From assembly GCA_017403825.1 (NCBI GenBank), contig JAFRDO010000016.1, positions 36,652 through 100,651 of the forward strand: a DNA stretch of 64,000 bases, read 5' to 3'. The DNA is from Kiritimatiellia bacterium. GTDB taxonomy: Bacteria; Verrucomicrobiota; Kiritimatiellia; RFP12; UBA1067. The position numbers and the translations under genes were made by a program. Below, in pieces: positions 24,842 to 34,235 of the stretch (the stretch's first letter is position 1; every line of letters starts with the position of its first letter). The notes beneath the pieces are model-generated. The model worked only from the letters and a program-made list of their open reading frames with translations, was not told where the DNA came from and made no database searches.

Positions 24842-26290
24842 ATGGGCGGATTTTGCGGAGTTGTTGCGAAGGAGGATTGCGTAATCGATCTCTTCTTCGG
24901 CACGGACTACCATTCGCATCTCGGCACGCATCGCGGCGGGATGGCGGTTCTTGGCAGGCGGGGTTTTCAAAGATCCATTCACAACATACAGAACGCGCCG
25001 TTCCGTTCAAAGTTCGAGCATGACATCACCGGTTTTGAGGGAAGCGTCGGCATAGGCGTTATTTCAGATACCGATCCCCAGCCGCTCGTGATGTGCTCGC
25101 ATCTCGGCACGTTCGCGATCGTCACCGTGGGGCTGATATCGAACATCGAGGAGCTCAAGCGCGAGCTGTTCGTGGGCAACTCGGCCCAGCTCCAGTATTC
25201 GACGACGAGCGGGATGGTCGGCCCGACGGAAGTCGTGAGCGCCCTTATTGCCACGCAGCCGTCGATAGTGGACGGCGTGCGCTACGTTCAAAGCCGTATC
25301 GAGGGCAGTTGCTCGATACTGATCTTGACGGAGGAAGGGCGGCTCTTCGCCGCACGCGACCGCTACGGGCGCACGCCCATCGTGGTCGGGCGCAAGGAAG
25401 GCTCGATGATTGCGCTCATGGAGTCGTGCGCGCTGCCGAACCTGGGCTACGAGTACGTCCGCGACCTCGGGCCCGGCGAGATGGCGGAGCTGACGCCCGA
25501 CGGCGAAGTCTCGACCGTGATCCCGCCAGGCGACAAGATGGCGATCTGCGCGTTCTTCTGGGTGTATTACGGCTATCCGGCGTCGTCCTACGAGGGACGG
25601 AACGTGGAGATGGCCCGCTACCGCTGCGGCAGCGCCCTCGCGAAGCGCGACGACACGGTGGCGGACGCCGCATGCGGCATTCCGGACTCCGGCACGTCGC
25701 ATGCGCTCGGTTACGCGCACGAGAAGGGCATAAAGTTCGCGCGTCCGTTCGTAAAGTACACCCCGACCTGGGCGCGGTCGTTCATGCCGTCCGACCAGAA
25801 GCAGCGCGAGAAGGTCGCGGCGATGAAGCTGATTCCGATTCCCGGCCTCATACGCGACAGGCGGCTCGTCTTCTGCGACGACTCGATCGTGCGCGGCACC
25901 CAGCTCGGCAGGCAGGCCGACCGCCTCTATTCCGAGGGCTGCCGCGAGATGCACGTGAGGATCGCATGTCCGCCGCTCCTCTACCCCTGCCGCTTCATAA
26001 ACTTCTCGCGCTCCAAGAACGAATACGACCTCATCACGCGCCGCTACATACGCGACAACGAGGGCGAGGGCGCCGACATCGACAAGTACCAGGACGAACG
26101 CGGCGCTCCGTACCGGGAAATGGTTGAGTACATACGCCGCAAGTTGAATCTCACGTCGCTGGCCTTCCAGACGGTCGACGACCTCGTTGCGGCGATCGGG
26201 TTGCCGAAGGATCGCCTTTGCACCTTCTGCTGGACTGGCAAGGACGTGTCGTGCGGCGGTTCCTGTCCCGGCTGCCCTTGCCACGGCTGA
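24842..26290 (+). CDS. PurF-like amidophosphoribosyltransferase with Cys-rich tail
   Basis: A 482-residue class-II (Ntn) glutamine amidotransferase fused to a PRTase domain, like PurF, which makes phosphoribosylamine in purine synthesis. The catalytic Cys would be Cys5 after a four-residue prosegment (MGGFCGVV); GTHRGGMA matches the glutaminase loop. The PRPP-binding motif is LVFCDDSIVRGTQ. C-terminal LCTFCWTG matches the Fe-S Cys ligands of the B. subtilis-type enzyme, and an extra tail (SCGGSCPGCPCHG) adds four more cysteines. It may be a true PurF or a divergent paralogue. Its own promoter and Shine-Dalgarno precede it, and a xylanase gene follows after 20 bases. Confidence 0.85.
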   Translation: MGGFCGVVAKEDCVIDLFFGTDYHSHLGTHRGGMAVLGRRGFQRSIHNIQNAPFRSKFEHDITGFEGSVGIGVISDTDPQPLVMCSHLGTFAIVTVGLISNIEELKRELFVGNSAQLQYSTTSGMVGPTEVVSALIATQPSIVDGVRYVQSRIEGSCSILILTEEGRLFAARDRYGRTPIVVGRKEGSMIALMESCALPNLGYEYVRDLGPGEMAELTPDGEVSTVIPPGDKMAICAFFWVYYGYPASSYEGRNVEMARYRCGSALAKRDDTVADAACGIPDSGTSHALGYAHEKGIKFARPFVKYTPTWARSFMPSDQKQREKVAAMKLIPIPGLIRDRRLVFCDDSIVRGTQLGRQADRLYSEGCREMHVRIACPPLLYPCRFINFSRSKNEYDLITRRYIRDNEGEGADIDKYQDERGAPYREMVEYIRRKLNLTSLAFQTVDDLVAAIGLPKDRLCTFCWTGKDVSCGGSCPGCPCHG

Positions 26291-26310
26291 TTGCAACGCT
26301 AGGAGAGGAC

Positions 26311-27912
26311 ATGAAAAGGTCAGCAGCGTCTTGGGTTCTGGTTTCCGCCGCCGTAATCCTGTCGAACGCCGCAATTGCGTTCGCAGGCTTCTCGATCGAC
26401 CGTTCGGTCATGTCGGAGGCGTATTGGAACATCTGGAACGAAGGGGTCCAGGCGAAGATCGACGCCGACATCGAGAAGTACCGCAAGGCCGATGCAACCG
26501 TCGAAGTCGCCGCGCCGGACGGCGCCGAGGTGAAGGTGGAGCAGGAGAGCCATGCGTTCTTCTTCGGCGCGCACATCTTCAACTTCAACCAGCTCGGCAA
26601 GAAGGAGTGGAACGACCGCTACAAGGAGCTGTACGGCACGCTCTTCAACTCCGCGACCGTCGCGTTCTACTGGCGGACGTTGGAACGGTATCCCTACGCG
26701 CCGCGCTTCGAGGAGCGCTACGAGGACACGGAGAATTTCTGGAACAGCTGTCCGCAACCGAAGGAACAGCCGCACTGGCGGCGTCCGCCGCCGGATCCGG
26801 TGATCTCGTTCCTGAAGACGAAGGGTTGCCGCATCCACGGGCATCCTCTCGTGTGGGGAAGCCCCCACTGGCATTCGCCGACTTGGCTCTGGAGCGATTA
26901 CTGTCCCGCGGCGGAGAAGCGTGCGCTTGAGGCCGCGAGCGGCGTTACGGTGCCTAGTTTCGACTTCCACAAGGAGATCAGCGCGTGCGACCGTCAATGG
27001 ACGCGAGATTGGACCGACGCTTGGAAGAAGATATATGCCAAGCTGACGGACGAGGAGATTGCCGCGCTCGTGCCGACCTACATCAAGGCCCAGGCCGATT
27101 TCTACGAGCGGCGCATCCGCGACATCGCCGCCCGCTACGGCAGCCGCGTCGATTCGTGGGACGTGGTGAACGAGAGCGCGACGGACTTCGACAAGTTCGG
27201 GCGCAAGGCCGTGCGCGGCAAGCCGTTCGACAGGAGCTGGTACGGTCCGATGCCGGCGGACTACGCCTACAAGGCGTTCGTGTGGTCGCATAAGTACATG
27301 CCTGAGACCGCCTGGCTGAACATCAACGAGTACAACATGGTTCCGTTCTTCGACCAGATCCGCGACCTCGCGGCGAACGGCGCGAAGATCGACGTGGTAG
27401 GTTCGCAGATGCACCTGTTCAATCCTGCGGAGAGCGTGTCGATCGCCCGCGGCGAGTTCACTGAGGAGGCGTACAAGAAGACGCACCCCGAAGCCGTCGC
27501 GGAACGCTTCCGCGTCCTGTCGCAGGCGGGCAGGCCGATACACCTCTCGGAAATCACCATCACCGCGCCAGACAGTTCGCCGCGCGGGCAGATGGTTCAG
27601 GCGATCATCATGCGCAACCTCTACCGCGCCTGGTTCTCGGTGGAGAAGATGAACGGCATCACGTGGTGGAACGTGGTGGACGACTGCGGCGCGCCGGGCG
27701 AGCCTTCCATCAGCGGACTCTTCACCCGCGACATGCGTCCTAAGACGGCGTACTTCGCGATGGACGACCTCGTGAACCGGGAGTGGAAGACGAAGACGAC
27801 CGTGAAGGCCGCCGGCGGCAAGGTGACGTTCAGGGGTTTTCGCGGACGCTACCGTCTCAGCTGGAAGGATTCCGACGGCAAGGAGCGGACAACGCTTGCG
27901 GAAGTGAGGTAA
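26311..27912 (+). CDS. GH10 endo-beta-1,4-xylanase family protein
   Basis: A 533-residue secreted glycoside hydrolase. A signal peptide (about residues 1-27) is followed by a beta-rich N-terminal region with a KxFFFGAHIFNFN entry strand typical of GH10. The barrel has RIHGHPLVWG, acid/base Glu288 in SWDVVNES and nucleophile Glu414 in HLSEITI. The C-terminal stretch GITWWNVVDD is the last barrel strand. It probably cleaves xylan or a similar beta-glycan. The frame is open upstream to 26218, but the ATG at 26311 (MKRSAASWV) begins the signal peptide. It is co-directional with the sugar-acid genes downstream (8-bp gap). Confidence 0.88.
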   Translation: MKRSAASWVLVSAAVILSNAAIAFAGFSIDRSVMSEAYWNIWNEGVQAKIDADIEKYRKADATVEVAAPDGAEVKVEQESHAFFFGAHIFNFNQLGKKEWNDRYKELYGTLFNSATVAFYWRTLERYPYAPRFEERYEDTENFWNSCPQPKEQPHWRRPPPDPVISFLKTKGCRIHGHPLVWGSPHWHSPTWLWSDYCPAAEKRALEAASGVTVPSFDFHKEISACDRQWTRDWTDAWKKIYAKLTDEEIAALVPTYIKAQADFYERRIRDIAARYGSRVDSWDVVNESATDFDKFGRKAVRGKPFDRSWYGPMPADYAYKAFVWSHKYMPETAWLNINEYNMVPFFDQIRDLAANGAKIDVVGSQMHLFNPAESVSIARGEFTEEAYKKTHPEAVAERFRVLSQAGRPIHLSEITITAPDSSPRGQMVQAIIMRNLYRAWFSVEKMNGITWWNVVDDCGAPGEPSISGLFTRDMRPKTAYFAMDDLVNREWKTKTTVKAAGGKVTFRGFRGRYRLSWKDSDGKERTTLAEVR

Positions 27913-27920
27913 GGGGGCTT

Positions 27921-29243
27921 ATGCACATCAACAAGATCAATCCTTCGACGCTCAAGATCACCGACATGCGCTTCGCCGACATCGACGGGGCGCCGAAGCG
28001 CTGCACGCTGATGAAGCTCAACACGAACCAGGGGCTCGTCGGCTACGGCGAAGTGCGCGATGCATCGAGCCGCACGTACGCCGCGATGCTTAAAAGCCGC
28101 ATCCTCGGCGAGAACCCGTGCAACGTGGAAAAGGTGTTCAGGCGCATTAGGCAGTTCGGCGGCGACTCGCGCCAGGCTGGCGGCGTCTGCGCCGTGGAGC
28201 TGGCGTGCTGGGACATCTGCGGCAAGGCGTGGGGGCTCCCCGTGTGGCAGCTCCTCGGCGGCAGGTGGCGCGACGAGATACGCTGCTACTGCGACACGGA
28301 TTCCGAAGGCGGCGGCAGGGACATGGGCGCGGCGCTCAAGGAGCGCATGAAGATGGGCTTCACGTTCCTGAAGATGGACCTCGGCATAGAGCTCCTGATG
28401 AACGTTCCGGGAGCGCTGATCGCGCCTCTGGGCTATCTCGGCTACATGAAGAAGATGAAGCATGTTGTGCAGACGCCGCATGGCTCCATCGACCCGCGCT
28501 CCATGCGTGGCGAGGCGTATGACCTCTTCAACACGGCGCACGGCTTCACGGGCATCCACATCACCGAGAAGGGGCTGGACTTCCTTGAGAAGTACATGGC
28601 CGACGTGCGCGAGGTCGTCGGCTGGGAGGTGCCGATCGCCATCGACCATCTCGGCCACATACCATACGAGGACTGCGTGCAGCTGCTGAGGCGGCTTGAG
28701 AAGTACCATCTTTCGTGGGCCGAGGACGTGTTGCCCTGGCAGATGACCGGGCAGTGGAAGCAGCTTCACGCGGCGACCGTGACGCCGCTCGGCACCGGCG
28801 AGGACATCTACCTGAAGGAGAATTTCAGGCCGCTCCTCGAATCCGGCGCGCTTGCGGTGGTGCATCCCGACCTGCTGACGGCGGGCGGAATGATGGAGAC
28901 TAAGAAGATCGGCGACATGGCCGAGGACTGCGGAGTGCAGATGAACATCCACATGGCGGAGTCGCCGATAGCCTGCCTCGCGGCGGTGCATGTGGCGGCG
29001 GCGACCAGGAACTTCATGGCGCTTGAGTTGCATTCCGTCGACGTGCCGTGGTGGGGCGACCTCGTGAAGCCCGTGCTCTCCTACAAGGGCGGCTTCATCA
29101 AGGTGCCGACGAAGCCGGGCCTCGGCATCGACGAGCTGAACGAAAAGCTCATCAGGAAGCAGTCTTGCGCAGGCTTCCCGCCGCCGTGGGCGCCTACGAA
29201 GGAATGGGACGGCGAATGGTCTAACGACAGGCGGTGGTCGTGA
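27921..29243 (+). CDS. Enolase-superfamily sugar-acid dehydratase/cycloisomerase
   Basis: A 440-residue mandelate racemase/muconate lactonizing-type protein. The capping domain (about 1-125) has GLVGYGEVRDASS and VELACWDICGKAWGLPVWQLLGG. The barrel carries candidate metal and catalytic residues in FLKMDLG, IAIDHLGH, WAEDVLPW and PLGTGEDIY. Members dehydrate or isomerise aldonic or aldaric acids; the exact substrate cannot be told from sequence. Between a xylanase and a tartrate-type dehydrogenase, a hexuronate or aldarate pathway is likely. It overlaps the next gene by 10 bases. Confidence 0.85.
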   Translation: MHINKINPSTLKITDMRFADIDGAPKRCTLMKLNTNQGLVGYGEVRDASSRTYAAMLKSRILGENPCNVEKVFRRIRQFGGDSRQAGGVCAVELACWDICGKAWGLPVWQLLGGRWRDEIRCYCDTDSEGGGRDMGAALKERMKMGFTFLKMDLGIELLMNVPGALIAPLGYLGYMKKMKHVVQTPHGSIDPRSMRGEAYDLFNTAHGFTGIHITEKGLDFLEKYMADVREVVGWEVPIAIDHLGHIPYEDCVQLLRRLEKYHLSWAEDVLPWQMTGQWKQLHAATVTPLGTGEDIYLKENFRPLLESGALAVVHPDLLTAGGMMETKKIGDMAEDCGVQMNIHMAESPIACLAAVHVAAATRNFMALELHSVDVPWWGDLVKPVLSYKGGFIKVPTKPGLGIDELNEKLIRKQSCAGFPPPWAPTKEWDGEWSNDRRWS

Positions 29244-30310
29244 TTGCGAAGAAACACAGGATTGCGGTGATCGCCGGCGACGGCATCGGCCCCGAGGTCA
29301 TCGCCGAAGGCGAAAAGGTCCTGAAGCGGGCGGCCCGGCTCGACGGGACGTTCTGCTTCTCATTCACGCATTTCCCGTGGGGGTGCGAATACTACCTGAA
29401 GACTGGGCGAATGATGCCGGCGGACGCGCTGAAGACGCTGGCGAAGTTCGACGCGATCTTCCTCGGCGCGGTCGGCTTTCCCGGCGTGCCGGATCACGTT
29501 TCCCTCCGTGAGCTGCTCCTTGAGATCCGCCACGGCTTTGACCAGTACGTGAACGTGCGTCCGGTGAAGCTGCTGCCGGGCGCGCCGTGTCCGCTCGTCG
29601 GCGCAAAGCCGGAGGACATCGACATGACGTTCATCCGGGAGAACTCGGAGGGCGAATACTCCGGTTCCGGCGCGTGGCTTTACCGCGGCACGCCCGAGGA
29701 AGTCGTGATACAGAACGGCGTGTTCTCCCGCAAGGGCACCGAGCGGATCATTCGCTATGCCTACGAGCTCGCGCGTCGGGAGAAGAAGACGCTGACCTCC
29801 ATCTCGAAGGGCAACGCGCTCAATTACTCGATGGTCTTTTGGGACCAGGTGTTCAAGGAGGTCGGCGCCGAATACCCCGACGTGGAGACTCATTCGCTTC
29901 TGGTGGACGCAGCCTCGATGTTCATGGTGAAGGATCCGAAGCGCTTTCAGGTCGTCGTCGCCTCAAACCTCTTCGGCGACATACTGACCGACCTTGGCGC
30001 GGCGATTTCCGGCGGAATGGGGCTCGCGGCGGGTGCGAACCTGAATCCAGAGCGGAAGTTTCCGTCGATGTTCGAGCCGATTCACGGCAGCGCGCCCGAC
30101 ATTGCGGGGAAGGGGCTGGCGAATCCGCTTGCGACCGTGTGGAGCGCGGCGCAGATGCTGGAGTTCCTCGGCCACCGGAGCTGGTCTGATAAGGTGCTTG
30201 GCGTGATCGCGAAGATGCTGAGGGAGAAGATTTCGCTTACGCCCGACATGGGCGGCACAGCGACTACCGCGGAATGCGGCAGTGCCGCGGCGCGGCTCCT
30301 GGGAAAGTAG
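29234..30310 (+). CDS. Tartrate/D-malate dehydrogenase-type decarboxylating dehydrogenase
   Basis: A 358-residue isocitrate/isopropylmalate dehydrogenase-fold enzyme. The motifs are IAVIAGDGIGPEVIAEG, LLEIRHGFDQYVNVRPVKLL (the latter typical of tartrate/D-malate dehydrogenases such as TtuC/YeaU), ENSEGEYSG, and metal-ligand segment NLFGDILTDLGAAI, then FEPIHGSAPDIAGKG. It oxidises a hydroxy-dicarboxylate with NAD, probably D-malate or tartrate. The GTG start at 29234 overlaps the enolase-like gene. It continues the sugar-acid catabolic operon. Confidence 0.85.
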   Translation: MVVIAKKHRIAVIAGDGIGPEVIAEGEKVLKRAARLDGTFCFSFTHFPWGCEYYLKTGRMMPADALKTLAKFDAIFLGAVGFPGVPDHVSLRELLLEIRHGFDQYVNVRPVKLLPGAPCPLVGAKPEDIDMTFIRENSEGEYSGSGAWLYRGTPEEVVIQNGVFSRKGTERIIRYAYELARREKKTLTSISKGNALNYSMVFWDQVFKEVGAEYPDVETHSLLVDAASMFMVKDPKRFQVVVASNLFGDILTDLGAAISGGMGLAAGANLNPERKFPSMFEPIHGSAPDIAGKGLANPLATVWSAAQMLEFLGHRSWSDKVLGVIAKMLREKISLTPDMGGTATTAECGSAAARLLGK

Positions 30311-30312
30311 CC

Positions 30313-31596
30313 ATGACGCCTGCCGCGATAACGCTGACCGTATTCCTGATTGCCCTTGGGCTTTTCATCGCAGACTTCCTGCCGATGGGGCTCATGGTGT
30401 TCATGGTGCCGCTGGCGCTTTACTTCTGCGGCGTCATCGATGTGAAGGAGATATTCGCTCCGCTTGTCGGACAGTCCATAATACTTGTCGTGGCGATGAG
30501 CGTGATCGGCGCGGCGCTGTTCAGGACGGGCATGGCGGAGCGGATCGGCAGGCTGCTGTTCCGGTTCTGTCCGGGCGAACGGTCTCTCATGATGGTCGTG
30601 ACGCTGTTCTCGGGCGTCGTGTCATCGTTCGTGTCGAACACGGGGACCGTGGCGATCCTGATACCGATCGTCATGGGCGCCGCCGCCTCGCACCGGGTGC
30701 GCCCCAGCCGGCTGCTGATTCCGCTGACGGCGGGCGCGACGCTGGGCGGTAACATCTCGGTGATCGGAAGCCCAGGGAACCTTATCGCAAAGGAGACGAT
30801 CGAGAAGTTTTCCGAGGGCGCGATGAGCGTGAGGTTCTTCGAGTATGCGGGCGTCGGGATTCCGCTTCTCGTCGCGGCGGCGGTCTTCTATGCGCTGGTC
30901 GGCCCGAAGCTGCTTCCGTCAAAGGGCGATGCCGAAGCTGGCGGCGGTGGTGCGCAGGGCGCGGCGCTGCCTGGCTGGAAGGGCTGGTTCACGGTTGCCG
31001 TGCTGCTCGGGACGGTTGGGGCGATGATTTGCGCGGATTACTTCAAGTGGCTGCCGCCGATGCACGTGACGGCTTGCGTCGGCGCGGTCGCAGTCGTCCT
31101 TTTCGGCGTGTTGACGCAGAAGGAGGCGTTCGCCGCCTTCGACATGCAGGCGGTATTCCTGCTCTCGTTCATGACGCCCCTCGGCAACGCGATGATGAAG
31201 ACCGGCGCGGCGCGGCAGATTGCCGATGCCGTGGTGTGCGTCGGCGGAGGGCACGGACCGCTTGTGATGATGGCCGTCCTCTGGCTGACGGTCTGGGGAC
31301 TGACTCAGGTTATGAGCAACACCGCGACCTGCGCGCTGTTCTGTCCGATAGGCTGGACTATCGCTAAGACACTCGGGGCCGACCCTCGCGCCGTCGTGAT
31401 CGCGATCCTCATCGCCTCGTCGGTCGCAGTCTGCACGCCGCTCGCTATTCCGGCGAACTCGATGATCCTCGAGCCGGGCGGACTGCGCTTCAAGGACTTT
31501 TTCAAGCCCGGCATCTGCCTTTCCGCGCTGGCGTTCGTCCTTTCGATGCTGCTGCTGCCGGTCATCTATCCGTTCTATCCTGCCGCCGCATCTTGA
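30313..31596 (+). CDS. DASS-type anion (dicarboxylate) transporter
   Basis: A 427-residue integral membrane protein with about 11 hydrophobic helices. It is a member of the divalent anion:Na+ symporter/ArsB-NhaD (IT) superfamily. It has two SNT substrate-coordinating motifs: SSFVSNTGTVAILIP near residue 104 and QVMSNTATCALFCP near 333. The NPG-like turn reads IGSPGNLIAKE. Given its position behind tartrate/D-malate dehydrogenase, it likely imports a dicarboxylate or sugar acid. The real start is the ATG at 30313, two bases after the previous stop, not an upstream in-frame ATG inside that gene. Confidence 0.82.
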   Translation: MTPAAITLTVFLIALGLFIADFLPMGLMVFMVPLALYFCGVIDVKEIFAPLVGQSIILVVAMSVIGAALFRTGMAERIGRLLFRFCPGERSLMMVVTLFSGVVSSFVSNTGTVAILIPIVMGAAASHRVRPSRLLIPLTAGATLGGNISVIGSPGNLIAKETIEKFSEGAMSVRFFEYAGVGIPLLVAAAVFYALVGPKLLPSKGDAEAGGGGAQGAALPGWKGWFTVAVLLGTVGAMICADYFKWLPPMHVTACVGAVAVVLFGVLTQKEAFAAFDMQAVFLLSFMTPLGNAMMKTGAARQIADAVVCVGGGHGPLVMMAVLWLTVWGLTQVMSNTATCALFCPIGWTIAKTLGADPRAVVIAILIASSVAVCTPLAIPANSMILEPGGLRFKDFFKPGICLSALAFVLSMLLLPVIYPFYPAAAS

Positions 31597-31661
31597 TGCA
31601 GGCTCTCAATTTTTCTCACATTTTTTCAAATCTTTTCGGCCAACTCTCACAGCCGTTGTAG

Positions 31662-31667
31662 TATAAT
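31662..31667 (+). promoter_or_regulatory. -10 box of the GlcD-like operon
   Basis: TATAAT is preceded by a T-rich tract (31610-31636), with no canonical -35. An AAGGAAC Shine-Dalgarno lies ahead of the ATG at 31702. Confidence 0.5.
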
Positions 31668-31701
31668 ATACGGCATCAGCAAGTCACGGAAGGAACTGAT
31701 A

Positions 31702-33156
31702 ATGAAGATCAAGACCGACAGCTACATGTTCGAGATGATTCGGACGGAGCTTACCGACGCTGTGGGCGACGCAAACGTCGACGTGAAGTTCGCCGACAAG
31801 TTCGGCCACTCCATCGACTATTACTGGATTCCAGAGATGTGGCATGACCGCGGCAAGGAGTGCCCCAAGGCGGACTTCATCGTCCACCCCGGCAGCACCG
31901 AAGAGGTCGCCAAGGTGATGAAGATCGCCAACCAGTACAAGATTCCGGTCGTCCCGTGGGGCGGCGGCTCCGGCTCGCAGGGTGGGGCGCTTCCGATCTA
32001 CGGCGGCATCATCCTTGACATGAAGCGCATGAACAAGTTTTACGGCGTGGACAGGGAGAGTTACACCGTCCGTTGCCAGACTGGCATCATCGCGCGTCAT
32101 CTGGAATGGAACTGCAACAAGGAGGGATTCTCCACGATGCACCTGCCGGCGTCCATCTCCTGCGCTACGATCGGCGGCTTCCTGGCGCACCGCGGGACGG
32201 GAGTCCTCTCCACGAAGTACGGCAAGATCGAGGACATGGTGATGTCGCTTGAGGTCGTCACGCCGTCCGGCGAGATCATCCGCACGCTTCCGGTGCCGCG
32301 CCACGCCTCCGGCCCCGACCTGACGATGCTCTTCCTCGGCAGCGAGGGCACGCTCGGCGTCATCACCGAGGTGACGCTGAAGGTCCATCCGCAGCCCGAG
32401 GCCCGCGAGTTCCGCGCGTACATATTCAAGGACTTCCACACCGCGATGCAGGCCGGCGCGACGCTCATGCGCTCAAGGCTCGGTCCGTGCGCGATGCGCC
32501 TTTACGACGAGACGGAGACGAAGACTCACGTCTCGAAGGTGTTCGGCATCAACCTCGACAGGGGCGCGTACCTGGTGTTCGGGTTTGACGGCCGCAAGGA
32601 CATCGTCGCCAGCCAGATGAAGTACGCCCGTGAGATCATGGAGCGCGAGTTCAAGGGCAAGGACCTCGGCGCGAAGGGCGGCGAGTGGTGGTGGGAGAAC
32701 AAGTACAAGTTCTTCTATCCCGGGTACATGTTCCATGTGCCGCAGGCGTTCGGCACGCTCGACACGGTCGCCGACTTCGCGCACATCGAGAAGGTGTACT
32801 GGGCGATGAAGAACGTCGTGAACAAGGAGTTCCCCGATGCCCGCTTCATCGGGCACTTCTCCCACTGGTACGAGTGGGGGTGCATGCTTTACGCGCGCTT
32901 CATCTTCCCGGGCGACAAGGTTCCGCCGAACGAGCGCGAGGCCGCGGCGCTTTACAACGCCGTCTGGGACAAAGCCATCCGCGCCGCGATCGCCAACGGC
33001 GGCGTCATCAACGAGCATCACGGCGTCGGCCTGAAGCTCGGCCGCTACGTGAAGGACCTCTACGGCACGGCCATGCCGGTCCTGGAGGGCATCAAGAAAC
33101 AGCTGGACCCGAACGGCATCATGAACCCAGGCAAGCTCGGCTTCGCAGGATGCTAA
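31702..33156 (+). CDS. FAD-binding oxidase, GlcD/AGPS-like
   Basis: A 484-residue FAD-dependent oxidoreductase of the PCMH family (glycolate oxidase GlcD, D-lactate dehydrogenase, alkyl-DHAP synthase). The FAD region is FIVHPGSTEEVAKVM, VVPWGGGSGSQGGALP and SISCATIGGFLAHRGTG; FLGSEGTLGVITEVTLK is conserved. The C-terminal GGVINEHHGVGLKLG is the active-site His pair. It should oxidise a 2-hydroxy acid; the adjacent Fe-S protein is the likely electron acceptor. The close downstream gene (14 bp) has its own Shine-Dalgarno. Confidence 0.87.
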   Translation: MKIKTDSYMFEMIRTELTDAVGDANVDVKFADKFGHSIDYYWIPEMWHDRGKECPKADFIVHPGSTEEVAKVMKIANQYKIPVVPWGGGSGSQGGALPIYGGIILDMKRMNKFYGVDRESYTVRCQTGIIARHLEWNCNKEGFSTMHLPASISCATIGGFLAHRGTGVLSTKYGKIEDMVMSLEVVTPSGEIIRTLPVPRHASGPDLTMLFLGSEGTLGVITEVTLKVHPQPEAREFRAYIFKDFHTAMQAGATLMRSRLGPCAMRLYDETETKTHVSKVFGINLDRGAYLVFGFDGRKDIVASQMKYAREIMEREFKGKDLGAKGGEWWWENKYKFFYPGYMFHVPQAFGTLDTVADFAHIEKVYWAMKNVVNKEFPDARFIGHFSHWYEWGCMLYARFIFPGDKVPPNEREAAALYNAVWDKAIRAAIANGGVINEHHGVGLKLGRYVKDLYGTAMPVLEGIKKQLDPNGIMNPGKLGFAGC

Positions 33157-33170
33157 CAAGGAGGAGAATC

Positions 33171-34205
33171 ATGAACATCGACAAGTACGAAGACGCCATC
33201 ATGAACTGCCGGTTCTGCTTCATGTGCCGGCATCTTTCCGCCATCGGGAACGTCCGCTTCACCGAGGTGGACACGCCCCGCATCCGCGCGGCTATGCTCT
33301 ACGGCCTCAGGACCGGCACTAACTCGTTCGACGACGAGGACTTCGTGGACGCCCTCTACCGCCAGGACCTCTCGGCCTGCTGCGCGCGCCACTGCGTGAA
33401 CCACTACGACGAGAACGGGCTCGCTCTTGCGGCCCGCGCCGATGTAGTGGAGGCTGGCAAGGCCCCTGCGGCGGTGAAGAGGCTCGCCGCGAAGTTCGTG
33501 AAGTCCGCCGCGTGGAAGGCGTCCGGCAATGGCAAGGTCGCGCTCTTCCTTGACGAGACCACGGCCTCCGACAAGGCCGAGACTGCCGCGCTCCGCAAGC
33601 TCATGAAGAATGCCGCCGGAGACTACGTCACCGTTACTGGCGGGTCGATAGGCAAGGCGCTGAAGGTGCTCGGCTACGTTCCCGAGGCCAAGGACGCCGC
33701 CGCGAAGTTCGCGCAGTTCCTCAACGGGCTGGACGTCTCCGCCGTCGTCGTGCCGAATCCGGCGGCGTTCGACGCGCTGAAGAACGACTATCCGGCATGG
33801 GGCCTTAAGCTGAAGGCCAAGGTGTTCTGCACGGCCGGCTTCCTCCTCGACAGGAAGGTCAGGTTCTCCAAGTCCGCCGGAGAGCTTTACTACCTTGCCG
33901 ACGACTTCATGCGCAACTACTGCGGGTGCGAGTGCCCCGAAAGGCTGCTTGCCGCGCTCAAGGCGAAGAACAAGCCGTTCGGCACCAACGACGAAGAGAC
34001 GTACAACTGCGGCGAGGGCGCGGTCGTCCTGGACAGGCTGCATCCCGAAATCGTGAAGTCGCTCGCCGAATACGTTGCTGCGCGCGCGGACGACCCGAAG
34101 AAGGATCGGATCGTCACGCTCGGGGTTTACGCGAAGATGGCGCTGGTCAAGTACGGAAAGCTCGACGTAAAGACTCTGAACGAGATTGCGGCCAGCTGCC
34201 TGTAA
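33171..34205 (+). CDS. Fe-S protein, probable electron-transfer partner of the FAD oxidase
   Basis: A 344-residue soluble protein. The N-terminus has a Cys-rich motif (NCRFCFMCRHL, about residues 11-21) and a second (DLSACCARHCVNHYDE, about 67-82) that together resemble a ferredoxin-like Fe-S binding pair. The C-terminal half has further Cys (YCGCECPERL, TYNCGEG) like the CCG domains of GlpC/GlcF. In glycolate and D-lactate dehydrogenases such a subunit passes electrons to quinone or flavin. A strong AAGGAGGAG Shine-Dalgarno selects the ATG at 33171. The sequence is divergent from GlcF. Confidence 0.72.
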   Translation: MNIDKYEDAIMNCRFCFMCRHLSAIGNVRFTEVDTPRIRAAMLYGLRTGTNSFDDEDFVDALYRQDLSACCARHCVNHYDENGLALAARADVVEAGKAPAAVKRLAAKFVKSAAWKASGNGKVALFLDETTASDKAETAALRKLMKNAAGDYVTVTGGSIGKALKVLGYVPEAKDAAAKFAQFLNGLDVSAVVVPNPAAFDALKNDYPAWGLKLKAKVFCTAGFLLDRKVRFSKSAGELYYLADDFMRNYCGCECPERLLAALKAKNKPFGTNDEETYNCGEGAVVLDRLHPEIVKSLAEYVAARADDPKKDRIVTLGVYAKMALVKYGKLDVKTLNEIAASCL

Positions 34206-34235
34206 GTCGGCGGTGGGCGTCTCCGGCAGAATTGT

